From assembly GCA_964577935.1 (NCBI GenBank), contig CAZOAJ010000007.1:1-64000 (forward strand): 64,000 nt of DNA. Direction: 5' to 3'. The translations under genes and the position numbers were made by a program. A model generated the notes under the pieces. The model made no database searches. It was not told the DNA's origin and worked only from the letters and a program-made list of their open reading frames with translations. Of the stretch, positions 9,121 to 17,980 are shown piece by piece (position 1 is the first letter of the stretch; each line of letters starts with the position of its first letter). The stretch is from JABDGV01 sp964577935 (lineage in GTDB: Bacteria; Chlamydiota; Chlamydiia; Chlamydiales; FEN-1388).

Positions 9121-9212
9121 ACTGGGCAGAAGTTGTTCTTGCGCAATCTCTAAATCATATCGTATGGTCTAACTTTGTCTATATTTTCTTATCCAAGGAT
9201 TTTCATAAAAGT

Positions 9213-9764
9213 ATGCCTTTCTCACATCGATTGCTGTATGTGTTGCCCAACGCACTTTCTTTTATTCGATGTTGCATGGCCATACTTTTGTTTTATGACT
9301 CCTCCTTCTTGTCGATCCCGTATATCGTCGTAGGTGGGGCAACCGATTTTTTTGACGGGCTGCTTGCTCGTAGATATAAACTACAAACTCGCTTTGGAAC
9401 CTGGCTTGACCCTTTAGGAGATAAGCTTTTTGCTTTCGCTGTCGTTTGGTCTTTGTACGATCTTTCCCTTGTCACCCCTTGGCAAATTATATGTATTTTT
9501 TCACGAGATATTGCGGTCTCTGTCTTTACTCTGGAGTTGTTTTTCTTTAAATGGGCAAGAAGCTGGACGGTTCAGTCATTTACTGTCGGCAAGTGGGCAA
9601 CGGCACTTCAATTTGCTCTTTTTATCGTTTTGTTGGCGGGAGTTAAAGTTCCGAATCCATTTTATTGGTTTATGGGAGCTTTGGGCCCCCTGAGCCTAGG
9701 ACAGCTACACTTGTTGCTCTATAAAAAGCTTGATGAGTCTTCTAGAGATGAGGATATGAATTAA
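9213..9764 (+). CDS. pgsA: CDP-alcohol phosphatidyltransferase (PgsA-like)
   Basis: This enzyme most likely joins CDP-diacylglycerol to glycerol-3-phosphate, the committed step to phosphatidylglycerol. The family motif D-x2-DG-x2-AR-x8-G-x3-D-x3-D is perfect from D45 to D70 ('DFFDGLLARR...GTWLDPLGD'). Several membrane helices follow. The frame is open to a TTG at 9105, but the ATG at 9213 gives the usual N-terminus 'LPNALSFIRC' and normal length (183 residues), with AAGGA upstream. Chlamydia also has a pgsA gene in the polA-sppA-npt neighbourhood. Substrate (glycerol phosphate, rather than serine or another alcohol) is inferred from family resemblance. Confidence 0.88.
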   Translation: MPFSHRLLYVLPNALSFIRCCMAILLFYDSSFLSIPYIVVGGATDFFDGLLARRYKLQTRFGTWLDPLGDKLFAFAVVWSLYDLSLVTPWQIICIFSRDIAVSVFTLELFFFKWARSWTVQSFTVGKWATALQFALFIVLLAGVKVPNPFYWFMGALGPLSLGQLHLLLYKKLDESSRDEDMN

Positions 9765-9767
9765 GAA

Positions 9768-9926
9768 TTCACGTTACGCAGGATCTGACTATCTTTTTGA
9801 AGCATTTTCACGAATTTTGCACGAGGTGGAAGGCTTGCAAAGAGCACACGGCAATGTGCTAAGCCTTATCACCTCGGACATCGTACGATACGTCATATCC
9901 AAAGAGTGGAGATTTTCCTCGTAACA
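9768..9926. repeat. Degenerate intergenic repeat, copy 2 (right of pgsA)
   Basis: The second copy of the element at 8915-9076, starting a few bases after the pgsA stop and ending about 20 bases before the end of the next, convergent gene. Length is 159 against 162 bases. Conservation is strongest in the outer 35 bases and in the middle block CACGAGGTGGAAGGC. Confidence 0.55.
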
Positions 9927-9945
9927 TCTTCTTCGTAATCTGAAA

Positions 9946-11502
9946 TTAAGAAGCTGCTACTTCGGGTTCACCTGCAGGATGATCGGTTTTTCCTTCCAAA
10001 CACTTTGAGAACTCTCCGCCTAGTGAGCGAACAGCAGCGATCCAGATAACCATGACACCGACTAAAATGATGGCTACGTAGGGCGCGCTTGCTGAGAGCG
10101 TTCCAAAGAAGAGAAGAAGTCCTTGATGAATAACGGATCCACCCGATTTTCCAAGACGAGACCCAATTCCATCGATGGCTGCTTTCCCTTTGAGTTTATG
10201 ATCAGGAGTAAGCGGAATAAAGGCCATCTCCTTGGTTGTGTCAAAGACAGAGTATTTTGCAGCTTTGCTAAAGCAGTTTTGCATCGAGCCGAGAAAGACG
10301 GCTAATGCAAGCGGTGTTACCCCAAAGAATACCGAGAGAATAGGACCGAGTGAGTTGTCAAAAAATAGGCAGGAGAAAAAGGCTACTGTAGTGACGAGTA
10401 AAACAACAGGGGTAAGCATGGCTGTAAAGGTCCATCCAAATCGCTTGATGATCCCTGCCATCACCAATGAGGTTGATGTCGATATAATACCCATCGTGCT
10501 CGTGAGGTTATTTATATAGATGTTGTATTCGTGTGAAGAGGGATAGAGTTGTCGTAGACGATCTTTCCAAAGAATTTCAACTAGGTTGATAACCAGGTTG
10601 TAAGAAACAACAAGGGTTGCAATCCAGATTAAGTACTTGGAGTGAGCTAAATAAACTAAGCTTTGTTTGAAGCTGAGTTTTTTTCCTTTTTTCTTGATCT
10701 TCTCTTGAGCTTCTTGAGGAATGTACTCAGGATTTGACAAGACATTTTTGTTCATCCATCTAAATGTCAAGAGAACGATAACTCCTGAAGTTACTATAAG
10801 AGCCATGATCTTCATCAGAGATTGTTCCCATGCATCATTTCCAAAAGATAATGTAGGGTCATATACGTCTGATGAAAGAGCTATAGCGGTTTGTCCCGCG
10901 ACGATGGCTGCGATATTCGATCCTATGCTCATCACGCTGTAGAATCTTGGAGCTTCTTGAATCCGAGTAATTTCATTTGCAAACCCCCAGAAAAGAACAT
11001 TCAGCATCATTGTGCTCCAGAGCTCAGAGATGACATAGAAGCAGGTGAGTGTCCAATGGCGAAACATGGCGATTAATCCCATGCAGCCTTTGGGCAGAAT
11101 GGCTTCAAGTGAATCAGCTAGAGCATGCGGATGCAGCTGTTCTCTCATCGGGAAGATGATAAAACCAAAAATGAAGAAAAAAACAAGAAAGCTGACCAAT
11201 ATAAGTTGAAAGAGGGCAGGTCTTGAGAGTCGATTGGATAGGTTTGTAAACAGTATTGTCGCTGCAATTGCTGAGGGCAAGATAACCCAAACTTTGATGA
11301 AGGGGATAACCTCGGCGCCAGAGTTTTTGGCTGTAATAACAAGAGCATCTTTTAAATTTCTTAAAATGCTGTAATTAAAACAAATCATGGTAAGCATGAT
11401 GAGCATGGGCAAAAGCTTTTTAATCTCATGCCTATGTATCGGCCAGATATTCGACCGTATCTTACCAAATTGTGTCGTGCCATTTTGGCTTGCTTCAGAC
11501 AT
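9946..11502 (-). CDS. ADP/ATP-type nucleotide transporter (TLC/NTT family), copy A
   Basis: A 518-residue, roughly 11-12-span inner-membrane carrier of the family that lets intracellular bacteria exchange or import host nucleotides. Family marks are 'WPIHRHEIKKLLPMLI' at the start, 'LRNLKDALVITAKNSGAEVIPFIKVW', 'ELWSTMMLNVLFWGFAN', and near the end 'FDTTKEMAFIPL' and 'KGKAAIDGIGSRLGKSGGS'. It lies 71 bases downstream of a second copy, so the two may be co-transcribed. It is closer to that copy than to the npt1-like gene at 28 kb (both say 'ITAKHSGAEVIPF' or nearly so). Substrate cannot be read from sequence: relatives carry ATP/ADP, other NTPs with protons, or NAD. Confidence 0.92.
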   Translation of the reverse strand: MSEASQNGTTQFGKIRSNIWPIHRHEIKKLLPMLIMLTMICFNYSILRNLKDALVITAKNSGAEVIPFIKVWVILPSAIAATILFTNLSNRLSRPALFQLILVSFLVFFFIFGFIIFPMREQLHPHALADSLEAILPKGCMGLIAMFRHWTLTCFYVISELWSTMMLNVLFWGFANEITRIQEAPRFYSVMSIGSNIAAIVAGQTAIALSSDVYDPTLSFGNDAWEQSLMKIMALIVTSGVIVLLTFRWMNKNVLSNPEYIPQEAQEKIKKKGKKLSFKQSLVYLAHSKYLIWIATLVVSYNLVINLVEILWKDRLRQLYPSSHEYNIYINNLTSTMGIISTSTSLVMAGIIKRFGWTFTAMLTPVVLLVTTVAFFSCLFFDNSLGPILSVFFGVTPLALAVFLGSMQNCFSKAAKYSVFDTTKEMAFIPLTPDHKLKGKAAIDGIGSRLGKSGGSVIHQGLLLFFGTLSASAPYVAIILVGVMVIWIAAVRSLGGEFSKCLEGKTDHPAGEPEVAAS

Positions 11503-11573
11503 TCAAACCCCGCAGACTGCAAATATAATAACAGAAATTCGAGAACTTTTCAAGAAGTTTATACATATGTTTC

Positions 11574-13106
11574 CTAGGCGGATGCCGTTGACAGTGGTGT
11601 TTGAGCTCTTTCTTTCGGCGCAGAGGAAGCAAGTTGAGATTTGAGCGATTTTTCGCCAAAAAGCTGGCCCAGATTTTTGACTGAGAACATCCAAACAATA
11701 ATCATTCCAAAGAGGATGGCCGCAACATACGGAGCTGAAGCTGATAAGCTTCCAAGAGTAAGAAGAAGTGATTGATGAATAACGGATCCGCCTGATTTGC
11801 CAAGACGGTTAAATACTCCATCAATTGCTGATTTGCCTACCAATTTTTCCTGCTGCGGTAAAGGAATGAAGGCCATTTCCTTGGTAGCATCAAACACGGT
11901 ATATTTAGCGGCTCTTGAGCAGCAGTTTTGAAGTGTGCCAAACAGAACAACCATGCCTAGTGGTGATAGCGATGGAATAAGCTCCGAAAGAGTAACTGAG
12001 CCTTTCATGAAGTAAAAGCCAAAGAATCCAATTGAAGTTATAAACAGAATAATTGGAGTTATTGCTGCAGTAAATGTCCATCCCATTATTCGAATGGCAT
12101 TGCCTGATATAAAAATCGCAGATAAAGATGCAGCGATGCCAATCCAAGTTGTTACTTGGTTCATGTAGATGTTGTAATTTTTAGGATCGGGATAGAGCTC
12201 TCGTACTTCGTGTTTCCAGAGAACTTCGACGAGATTGATCACAACATTGTATGTCACTACGATGATGGCAATATAAAGAAGGTAGCGAGAAGAAAAGACG
12301 CGTTTGAAGCTTTCTCTCATTGATTGTTTTGGTCGTTTTGCTGTCGGATCGTAATCACCTTGGAGATCAGGATGCGAATCTATAGTTCTATTTAATCGGT
12401 AAAAGAAGAAAAGAGCCAAAATTCCCGCAGCAAGCACCACTAATATCAACGTATTAAGGGAGCTATCCCAAGCATTGTCCCCTTGATAGTGGTTAGCTAT
12501 ATAAATCGAAATCTGACCTGAGGCGATCCCAGATAAGTTAGTTCCAACACCAAAGAGGCCATAAAATCGTTTGGCTTCTTCCAGTTTTGTCACTTGGTTT
12601 GCAAAACCCCAAAAGAGAAGAAAGAGGACGATATTCGACCACAGTTCAGACATTGCGTAGAAAAGAGTGAAAGACCAATAGCGAATCATCGCAATCAATC
12701 CCTTGCAGCCTAGAGGAAGAATTGTTGCAAGGCGGTCGCAAAAATCATGAGGGTGGATTGCATCTCTGTTTGGATAGATGACGAATGTAAAAAGACAGAA
12801 GAAACCCAGAAAGAGAGAAAGCATTATATAGACGACTGCTTCACGTCCAAATCGGTTGGAAAGCTTAATGAATATGAGTGTAAAAAGAACAGACAGGGGA
12901 AACATCGCCCAAACTTTAATAAAAGGGATGACTTCTGCTCCTGAATGCTTTGCTGTTACGACGAGGCTGTCTTTCATGCAGCGCAGGGCGTTGTAGTCGA
13001 AGGAAAGAAGAAAGAAGATAATAAGCATGGGGATGAGCTTTTTAAGCTCGTGGCGATGTACAGGCCACAATAGAGCTTGCCACTTATTAAAGGGCTTTGT
13101 GCTCAT
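11574..13106 (-). CDS. ADP/ATP-type nucleotide transporter (TLC/NTT family), copy B
   Basis: A 510-residue paralogue of the preceding gene, with the same signatures: 'WPVHRHELKKLIPMLI', 'LVVTAKHSGAEVIPFIKVW', 'ELWSNIVLFLLFWGFANQ', 'FDATKEMAFIPL' and 'GKSAIDGVFNRLGKSGGS'. The ATG is preceded by a strong ribosome site (GGAGG, seven bases away). It is first in the tandem pair. Sequence drift between the pair suggests an old duplication with division of labour, not recent amplification. In Chlamydia one npt gene follows sppA; here two do. Substrate unknown. Confidence 0.92.
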   Translation of the reverse strand: MSTKPFNKWQALLWPVHRHELKKLIPMLIIFFLLSFDYNALRCMKDSLVVTAKHSGAEVIPFIKVWAMFPLSVLFTLIFIKLSNRFGREAVVYIMLSLFLGFFCLFTFVIYPNRDAIHPHDFCDRLATILPLGCKGLIAMIRYWSFTLFYAMSELWSNIVLFLLFWGFANQVTKLEEAKRFYGLFGVGTNLSGIASGQISIYIANHYQGDNAWDSSLNTLILVVLAAGILALFFFYRLNRTIDSHPDLQGDYDPTAKRPKQSMRESFKRVFSSRYLLYIAIIVVTYNVVINLVEVLWKHEVRELYPDPKNYNIYMNQVTTWIGIAASLSAIFISGNAIRIMGWTFTAAITPIILFITSIGFFGFYFMKGSVTLSELIPSLSPLGMVVLFGTLQNCCSRAAKYTVFDATKEMAFIPLPQQEKLVGKSAIDGVFNRLGKSGGSVIHQSLLLTLGSLSASAPYVAAILFGMIIVWMFSVKNLGQLFGEKSLKSQLASSAPKERAQTPLSTASA

Positions 13107-13395
13107 TGCGAGTCCTCCGATCTTAAGAGGAGATCTTCACCCTCAGATGTTTCGTAAACTGTCTTGTTTGACATGTGTTGGATTACAATCTTGATAACAA
13201 GTGTATCATCTTAGATTGTTTAGAGCAATTACTTCTTCATTAGATAAAAATAATATTTTAAATAAGTGTTTTTAAATTATTTAATTACAATTCGACTCTT
13301 CAATATTAAAATTATAAAATGCCTCATGGTCGAGGAATATTTGAGCGAGATCTTATATAGCTTTTTGAAGATATTGCTTGGTTTGAGGCCTGTTC

Positions 13396-14595
13396 CTAGC
13401 AGGCAAGAGCCGTAATTCCTGGAAGAGTTCCAAGTTCGATCAACTCTAAACTTGCTCCTCCCCCTGTCGAAATATGGGTAATGCCATTTGTGAGCTTTAA
13501 TTGTTCCAAGGCAGCAACAGAGTCGCCTCCTCCGACGATAGTTGTTACTTCGGGTAATGAAGAGATCGCTTCAGCAATAAATCGTGTCCCGCGAGCGAAT
13601 TCAGGTATTTCAAATATGCCTACCGGACCATTCCAAAAAAGCGTTTTGGACATGTTGAACTCTGCTTCCCAAGCTCCGCAGGTTCTTGGACCAATATCAA
13701 CGCCTTCGAAATCATCCGGAATTCCCGCTTCGATATCAATTACCTTTACAGTTCGATCCTCTTTCAAAGAGTTTGAAATGACAAGATCAATGGGTAGAAA
13801 AATAGGCTTATGCATTTTTTTCGCAAGATCTAAAATTTCAACTGCGTTTGTGATGAATTCATCTTCACAAAGAGATTTTCCGATTTTTTTTCCTTGAGCT
13901 TTGAGAAATGTATAGGCCATGGCCCCACCAATAAAAAGTATATCTGCCTTTTCAAGAAGTGATTTGAGTATACCTATTTTAGTAGAGACCTTTGCTCCTC
14001 CAATAATCGCCATAAAAGGACGTTTTGGATTATTGAACGTTTTTTGAAGGAAACTTACCTCTTTTTCCATCAGTAATCCCATCCCCTTGTTGATGGGAAA
14101 ATACTGAGCAATTGTGCAGGTTGATGAGTGAGCTCGATGCGCGCTTCCAAAAGCGTCATTAATGTAGAAATCTCCAAGGCGAGACAGATTTTCAGCAAAT
14201 GAGGGATCTTTTTTTGGGTCCTCTTCAGCTGGATAGAATCGAAGGTTTTCCAAAAGGATAACAGATCCGGGCGCTGCATTTTTTATAGCCTGTTCAACCT
14301 CATTTCCAACGCAATCGGATAGAAAAAGAACTTTTTTCCCAAGAAGTTTACTCAGTCTGTCTGCGCATGGCTTAAGGCTGTATTTTGCATCTTTGCCTTT
14401 TGGACGGCCGAGGTGGCTCATTAGAATGACAGTCGCTCCCTTATCAAGGAGATAACTAATCGTTGGAATAGAGGCGATAATTCTAGTGTCGTCAGTAATG
14501 TTGCCATTTGTATCTTGCGGAACGTTGAAATCAACTCTTACGAGGGCTCGTTTATTTGCTACGTCAAGATCTCGAATGGTTTTCACAGATGACAT
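13396..14595 (-). CDS. pgk: Phosphoglycerate kinase
   Basis: This glycolytic enzyme transfers phosphate from 1,3-bisphosphoglycerate to ADP. The 399-residue protein opens with 'KRALVRVDFNVPQD' (the family signature), followed by 'ILMSHLGRPKG', 'LLENLRFYPAEE', 'IGGAKVSTKI' in the hinge region, and 'GGGDSVAAL...ISTGGGASLELIE' at the C-terminal nucleotide-binding lobe. Length is normal. GAGG lies shortly before the ATG. It stands alone on its strand, divergent from pdxH. It gives the parasite substrate-level ATP alongside the imported ATP. Confidence 0.97.
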   Translation of the reverse strand: MSSVKTIRDLDVANKRALVRVDFNVPQDTNGNITDDTRIIASIPTISYLLDKGATVILMSHLGRPKGKDAKYSLKPCADRLSKLLGKKVLFLSDCVGNEVEQAIKNAAPGSVILLENLRFYPAEEDPKKDPSFAENLSRLGDFYINDAFGSAHRAHSSTCTIAQYFPINKGMGLLMEKEVSFLQKTFNNPKRPFMAIIGGAKVSTKIGILKSLLEKADILFIGGAMAYTFLKAQGKKIGKSLCEDEFITNAVEILDLAKKMHKPIFLPIDLVISNSLKEDRTVKVIDIEAGIPDDFEGVDIGPRTCGAWEAEFNMSKTLFWNGPVGIFEIPEFARGTRFIAEAISSLPEVTTIVGGGDSVAALEQLKLTNGITHISTGGGASLELIELGTLPGITALAC

Positions 14596-14739
14596 GGCAA
14601 ACCTCTTTTCGGCTGTACGGTTATGGCTTGAATATGCACGGTCTCTTCATTAATAAAAATTAATTTATTTCCGAGTAACGAGATTGCCTTTGTTCTATGT
14701 GAATGGTAGATTTCATTATGTGGATTTTATGTGGTGCAT

Positions 14740-15378
14740 ATGGTTGAAGTTGCTGATATTCGCCGTGAATATGAAGGGAGAGAATTCCGTCGGGCTTCCC
14801 TTAGTGATGACCCTTTTGAACAATTTAAAAATTGGTTGAATGAGGCTGTTGTAGAAGATGTAATTGAACCAACAGCTATGTGCCTTTCTACGATTGGACT
14901 TGATGGTTTTCCTGTATCTCGTATGGTGCTTTTAAAAGCATTCGATTCCAGTGGTTTTTATTGGTTTACCAGTAGAAACAGCAGAAAAAGTAAACAGTTG
15001 GCGGCATCTCCTGTAGCTTCAATCTGTTTTTATTGGAAGGAGCTAGATCGCCAGGTCTTATGCCGAGGAGCTGTTGAAGAGGTTGATCGATCAATAGCTG
15101 TTGATTATTTCATAAAGCGCCCTAGAGGAAGTCAAATTGCTTCATGGGCGTCTCGAGAGTCCGAAGAAATCCAAAATCGTACAATTTTGGAAGATCGCTA
15201 TAAGCATTTTGAAAAAGAATTTCAAGATAAAGAGGTGCCAGCTCCTCCTGATTGGACTGGATACTGTCTACGGCCATTGGTGTTTGAATTTTGGCAGGGG
15301 CGTCTTAATAGGTTGCATGACCGTTTCGAATATCAAATAATTTCGGGAAAATGGCATATACAAAGATTGCAGCCTTAG
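14740..15378 (+). CDS. pdxH: Pyridoxamine 5'-phosphate oxidase
   Basis: An FMN enzyme that oxidises pyridoxine or pyridoxamine phosphate to pyridoxal phosphate. Seen are 'AMCLSTIGLDGFPVSRMVLLK', 'GFYWFTSRNSRKSKQL', 'RQVLCRGAVEEV' and the C-terminal signature 'FWQGRLNRLHDRFEY', all in the family order over about 212 residues. I start at the ATG at 14740; two in-frame GTG codons just upstream add only three residues. The next gene (TPR protein) begins 62 bases later, possibly with its own start site. Confidence 0.94.
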   Translation: MVEVADIRREYEGREFRRASLSDDPFEQFKNWLNEAVVEDVIEPTAMCLSTIGLDGFPVSRMVLLKAFDSSGFYWFTSRNSRKSKQLAASPVASICFYWKELDRQVLCRGAVEEVDRSIAVDYFIKRPRGSQIASWASRESEEIQNRTILEDRYKHFEKEFQDKEVPAPPDWTGYCLRPLVFEFWQGRLNRLHDRFEYQIISGKWHIQRLQP

Positions 15379-15440
15379 GGATGATCAAATTTATTTCTAT
15401 GAATTCCTGTGGTGAGATTAAGTAAGAGAATATAAGGACT

Positions 15441-16226
15441 ATGCCAGTGTCAACTCTTTTGAAACGACAATTTCGTGAAGGATTGGATCGCGCATCAAGC
15501 CAGCTTAAAGCGTTTTCAGATCTTGTTAAGATTGTTGTTGAACCTTCGGCTTCTTTGCTTTCCTTTAAGCAAATCGAAAGTGAGCACCCATCTCCCGCTG
15601 TTCTTCCCGAGGCAATTCGTGTTGAGCGATTCGTTAAAGAATTTAAAGCAATTTTATCTTTCGAGCCTGAGCGTCGTCGTCTTTGCGATGCGATAGCAAA
15701 TATATTTGAATATGGCCCAACTATGCTTTCCACAGGGGCCTGGAGTTTGTTGCAGGCAGAGTTGGAAAGAGCTTTTGAGAGCATGAAGGAAAGAAGAAAA
15801 AAATTTTCATCAACCATTTCCTCAAATACCTGGAGTGAAGAATTTTACCTTACTCTTTTTACCTTGAGTAAACATCTGTTTGAACAAGGGCTTTATGATA
15901 GGGCTTCAAATATTTTATTTTTACTTATCACCATCTGCCCTGAGTGTGCGCAATTTTGGCTCTCCTATGGCTTATTAAATCAAAAAACTCGGCACTTTAA
16001 TACGGCAATTATAGCGTATGAAGAAGGGTATAAATGTGATGCTGACGTAAAATTTTTACTGCATAAGGCAGATTGTTATATAGAAATGTTTAATCGAAAA
16101 GAGGCTGAAGAGCTTTTACATGAGGCTGAAAAATTAATGAAAGAAGATGAGCGCCAGCCATTATCATCTTTAATTTCATCCTTACACCAGAAGCTTGATA
16201 GCGTCCTAAAGGGTAGAGGAAAGTAG
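15441..16226 (+). CDS. TPR protein resembling SycD/LcrH type III chaperones
   Basis: The last 130 of 261 residues form tetratricopeptide repeats in the style of SycD/LcrH translocator chaperones: 'LFEQGLYDRASNILFLLITI', 'WLSYGLLNQKTRHFNTAI' and 'LHKADCYIEMFNRKEAEEL'. The first half is helical and of unknown type, which makes the protein longer than a simple SycD (about 160 residues). AAGGA precedes the ATG. The next gene starts seven bases after its stop and has an effector-like N-terminus, so a chaperone-client pair is plausible. That role is inferred from fold and spacing only. Confidence 0.6.
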   Translation: MPVSTLLKRQFREGLDRASSQLKAFSDLVKIVVEPSASLLSFKQIESEHPSPAVLPEAIRVERFVKEFKAILSFEPERRRLCDAIANIFEYGPTMLSTGAWSLLQAELERAFESMKERRKKFSSTISSNTWSEEFYLTLFTLSKHLFEQGLYDRASNILFLLITICPECAQFWLSYGLLNQKTRHFNTAIIAYEEGYKCDADVKFLLHKADCYIEMFNRKEAEELLHEAEKLMKEDERQPLSSLISSLHQKLDSVLKGRGK

Positions 16227-16233
16227 CTATACT

Positions 16234-16596
16234 ATGGGAACTATTAATCCGATTTCATCGGGTGCATTTCAACCCGTTGAACTTCCTCATGAGGTTCCAA
16301 TAACGTTTTCTACTTTTCCTAAAGTCGAAGATGTGAGAATCCCTCATGGGACAGAAGTTGGTTTAAAAGCGCATTTAGGACTTATTCAAGAAAAACATTC
16401 TTTGCTGGAAAATAACGCCGTTCAGACATGGGCGGATACTATTTGTTCTGATGAGTTGTTTTTAGCTATATCTTCTTGGTGTGAAAAGAAAGCAAAAGAG
16501 TCTGAGGGAATCCAGCTGGATTGTTTTAAGCATACAGTCGATGAGGCTGTACGCTTATTTGACGCTCTTTCGCCACCCTCTCGAGCAAATCAATAA
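16234..16596 (+). CDS. Small protein of unknown function, possible type III client
   Basis: A 120-residue protein I do not recognise. The N-terminus 'MGTINPISSGAFQPVELP' is polar, rich in Ser/Pro and free of charge, as in many type III secreted proteins. It resembles the start of the kinase-like protein at 54386 ('MTNPISSFHGASVQPFSNP'). The rest is mildly helical with two cysteines. It is seven bases behind the TPR gene with an AGGAAAG ribosome site overlapping that gene's end, so the two are surely co-translated. Function is a guess from context. Confidence 0.6.
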   Translation: MGTINPISSGAFQPVELPHEVPITFSTFPKVEDVRIPHGTEVGLKAHLGLIQEKHSLLENNAVQTWADTICSDELFLAISSWCEKKAKESEGIQLDCFKHTVDEAVRLFDALSPPSRANQ

Positions 16597-16626
16597 CTGC
16601 TTAGATTTGGAACAGCTTAAATTTGG

Positions 16627-17376
16627 TTATAAGTCTTGAAAGGGGTTTGCTGCTTGACTGAAGAGCCCGCCTTTCTTTCTTCTTTGGGCCTCATGACGTA
16701 GGCTGAAGAGAAGATCTTGGTCGAAATTCTGTCGAGCTGCCCATTGAAGATATTCTGGAGGTAAATCTTTGAATAATCTTCCTTTATACTTGCCCAAGGG
16801 CATTGTTTTCATGAGAATGGGCTTAGAAAGGGCTTCGATTATCTGAGGGTAAGTTTTGAAAGACTTTGTGAGGTGTTGAAATACTTGGATGTTAACCATA
16901 ACATCATTCATGGCTCTATGAGCCCCTTCCTCTTCGATGTTAAAGTGAGACCGAAGCATTTCAAGTGAGTTGGAAGGTGATTCTCCATAAAGTCTTCCCA
17001 ACCGGAGGGTATCAACACGAGTATTCGCTCTTAGATGTGTTGGAAGATTGTAGCGCTGCGCCTCATGATAGAGAATTTCAATGTCAAAGTCGATTCCATG
17101 TCCAATAATTGGATAGCGGGCTGCAAGCTTGAATACTTCAGGCAGAATTAAATTAATGGTAGGACTTTCGCTTACCATCTCCTTAGAGATCTTGTGAATC
17201 GAATAAGAGCTTTCAGGAATATCGCACAATGGATTTACAAGGCTTTCATACTTAGCAAGAATTTCATCTCCTCGAAAGAGCGCTATTGCAACTTCAATCA
17301 CCCGATCATTTTTTATGTCGAGTCCCGTCGTTTCGCAATCTATGCAGACGAACGTTGTCTCTTTCAGAAGGGTCAT
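16627..17376 (-). CDS. DEDDh 3'-5' exonuclease (DnaQ-like) with C-terminal extension
   Basis: The first 170 of 249 residues are a DnaQ-type exonuclease: Exo I 'FVCIDCETTGLD', Exo II 'PIIGHGIDFDIEIL' and Exo III 'GAHRAMNDVMVN', with the histidine of the DEDDh subtype present. The tail contains 'MPLGKYKGRLFKDLPPEYL', a small DUF3820-like domain often fused to such nucleases. It may proofread for DNA polymerase III or trim RNA. Its start overlaps the end of engB by four bases (ATGA), so translation is coupled. Chlamydia also has a dnaQ-type gene beside tsaE (from memory). Confidence 0.88.
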   Translation of the reverse strand: MTLLKETTFVCIDCETTGLDIKNDRVIEVAIALFRGDEILAKYESLVNPLCDIPESSYSIHKISKEMVSESPTINLILPEVFKLAARYPIIGHGIDFDIEILYHEAQRYNLPTHLRANTRVDTLRLGRLYGESPSNSLEMLRSHFNIEEEGAHRAMNDVMVNIQVFQHLTKSFKTYPQIIEALSKPILMKTMPLGKYKGRLFKDLPPEYLQWAARQNFDQDLLFSLRHEAQRRKKGGLFSQAANPFQDL

Positions 17377-17963
17377 TTATTCCTCGTCGTAACTGTTTCG
17401 AGTATTTTTTTTCTTATAGGGTCAGTGAGTCCTACTTCTCCTGCTGCATGTGGCATGATATGTAAATCATGAACTGTTTCAAGTTTTTTAAACTGGGCAA
17501 GACGAGTGCGAAATTCATTATGAGTGAGTTTATCGCATTTTGTCAGAACAACTAGAAGAGGAATGTTCCTTAATTGCGCAATTTCTACGAGGAGAAGCTC
17601 CTCTTCTTGAATTTCACGACGAACATCTATGAGCAAGAGGAAGAGTTTTATGTTTTTATGAAACCGCACGTAATTATCTACGAGCTTTGCCCATTTTTGC
17701 TTTTTTTCAAGAGCCACTTTGGCATATCCAAAGCCAGGCAGGTCTGCAAAAAGCAATTTATTATCGACAGCAAAATAGTTTATGGCTTCAGTTTTGCCAG
17801 GCCTGGATGAAGTTTTTACAAGACCTTTTGAGTTGAAAATAGAGTTTAATAAAGTCGACTTACCGACATTGGAGCGGCCCAAAACTGCAATTTCTGGAAA
17901 ATGCGGAATTTTGGCCGTATCATCATAGGCAGAAAGTAAAAAAACGGCTTTGTTCCAATCCAT
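17373..17963 (-). CDS. engB: Ribosome biogenesis GTP-binding protein EngB/YsxC
   Basis: A 196-residue small GTPase required for assembling the large ribosomal subunit. G1 is 'GRSNVGKSTLLN', G2 lies in 'SSRPGKTEAINYF', G3 is 'DLPGFGYA' and G4 is 'LTKCDKL'; 'RPGKT' and 'PGFGYA' are diagnostic for EngB. It lies between tsaE (17 bases upstream) and the exonuclease (overlapping by four bases) in a leftward operon of four genes. Confidence 0.95.
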   Translation of the reverse strand: MDWNKAVFLLSAYDDTAKIPHFPEIAVLGRSNVGKSTLLNSIFNSKGLVKTSSRPGKTEAINYFAVDNKLLFADLPGFGYAKVALEKKQKWAKLVDNYVRFHKNIKLFLLLIDVRREIQEEELLLVEIAQLRNIPLLVVLTKCDKLTHNEFRTRLAQFKKLETVHDLHIMPHAAGEVGLTDPIRKKILETVTTRNK

Positions 17964-17980
17964 GTTTGGGTCTCTTGCTC

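Noticed and set aside
9105..9212. Upstream TTG start of pgsA
   Set aside because: It overlaps the direct repeats, gives an N-terminus unlike the family, and has no ribosome site.
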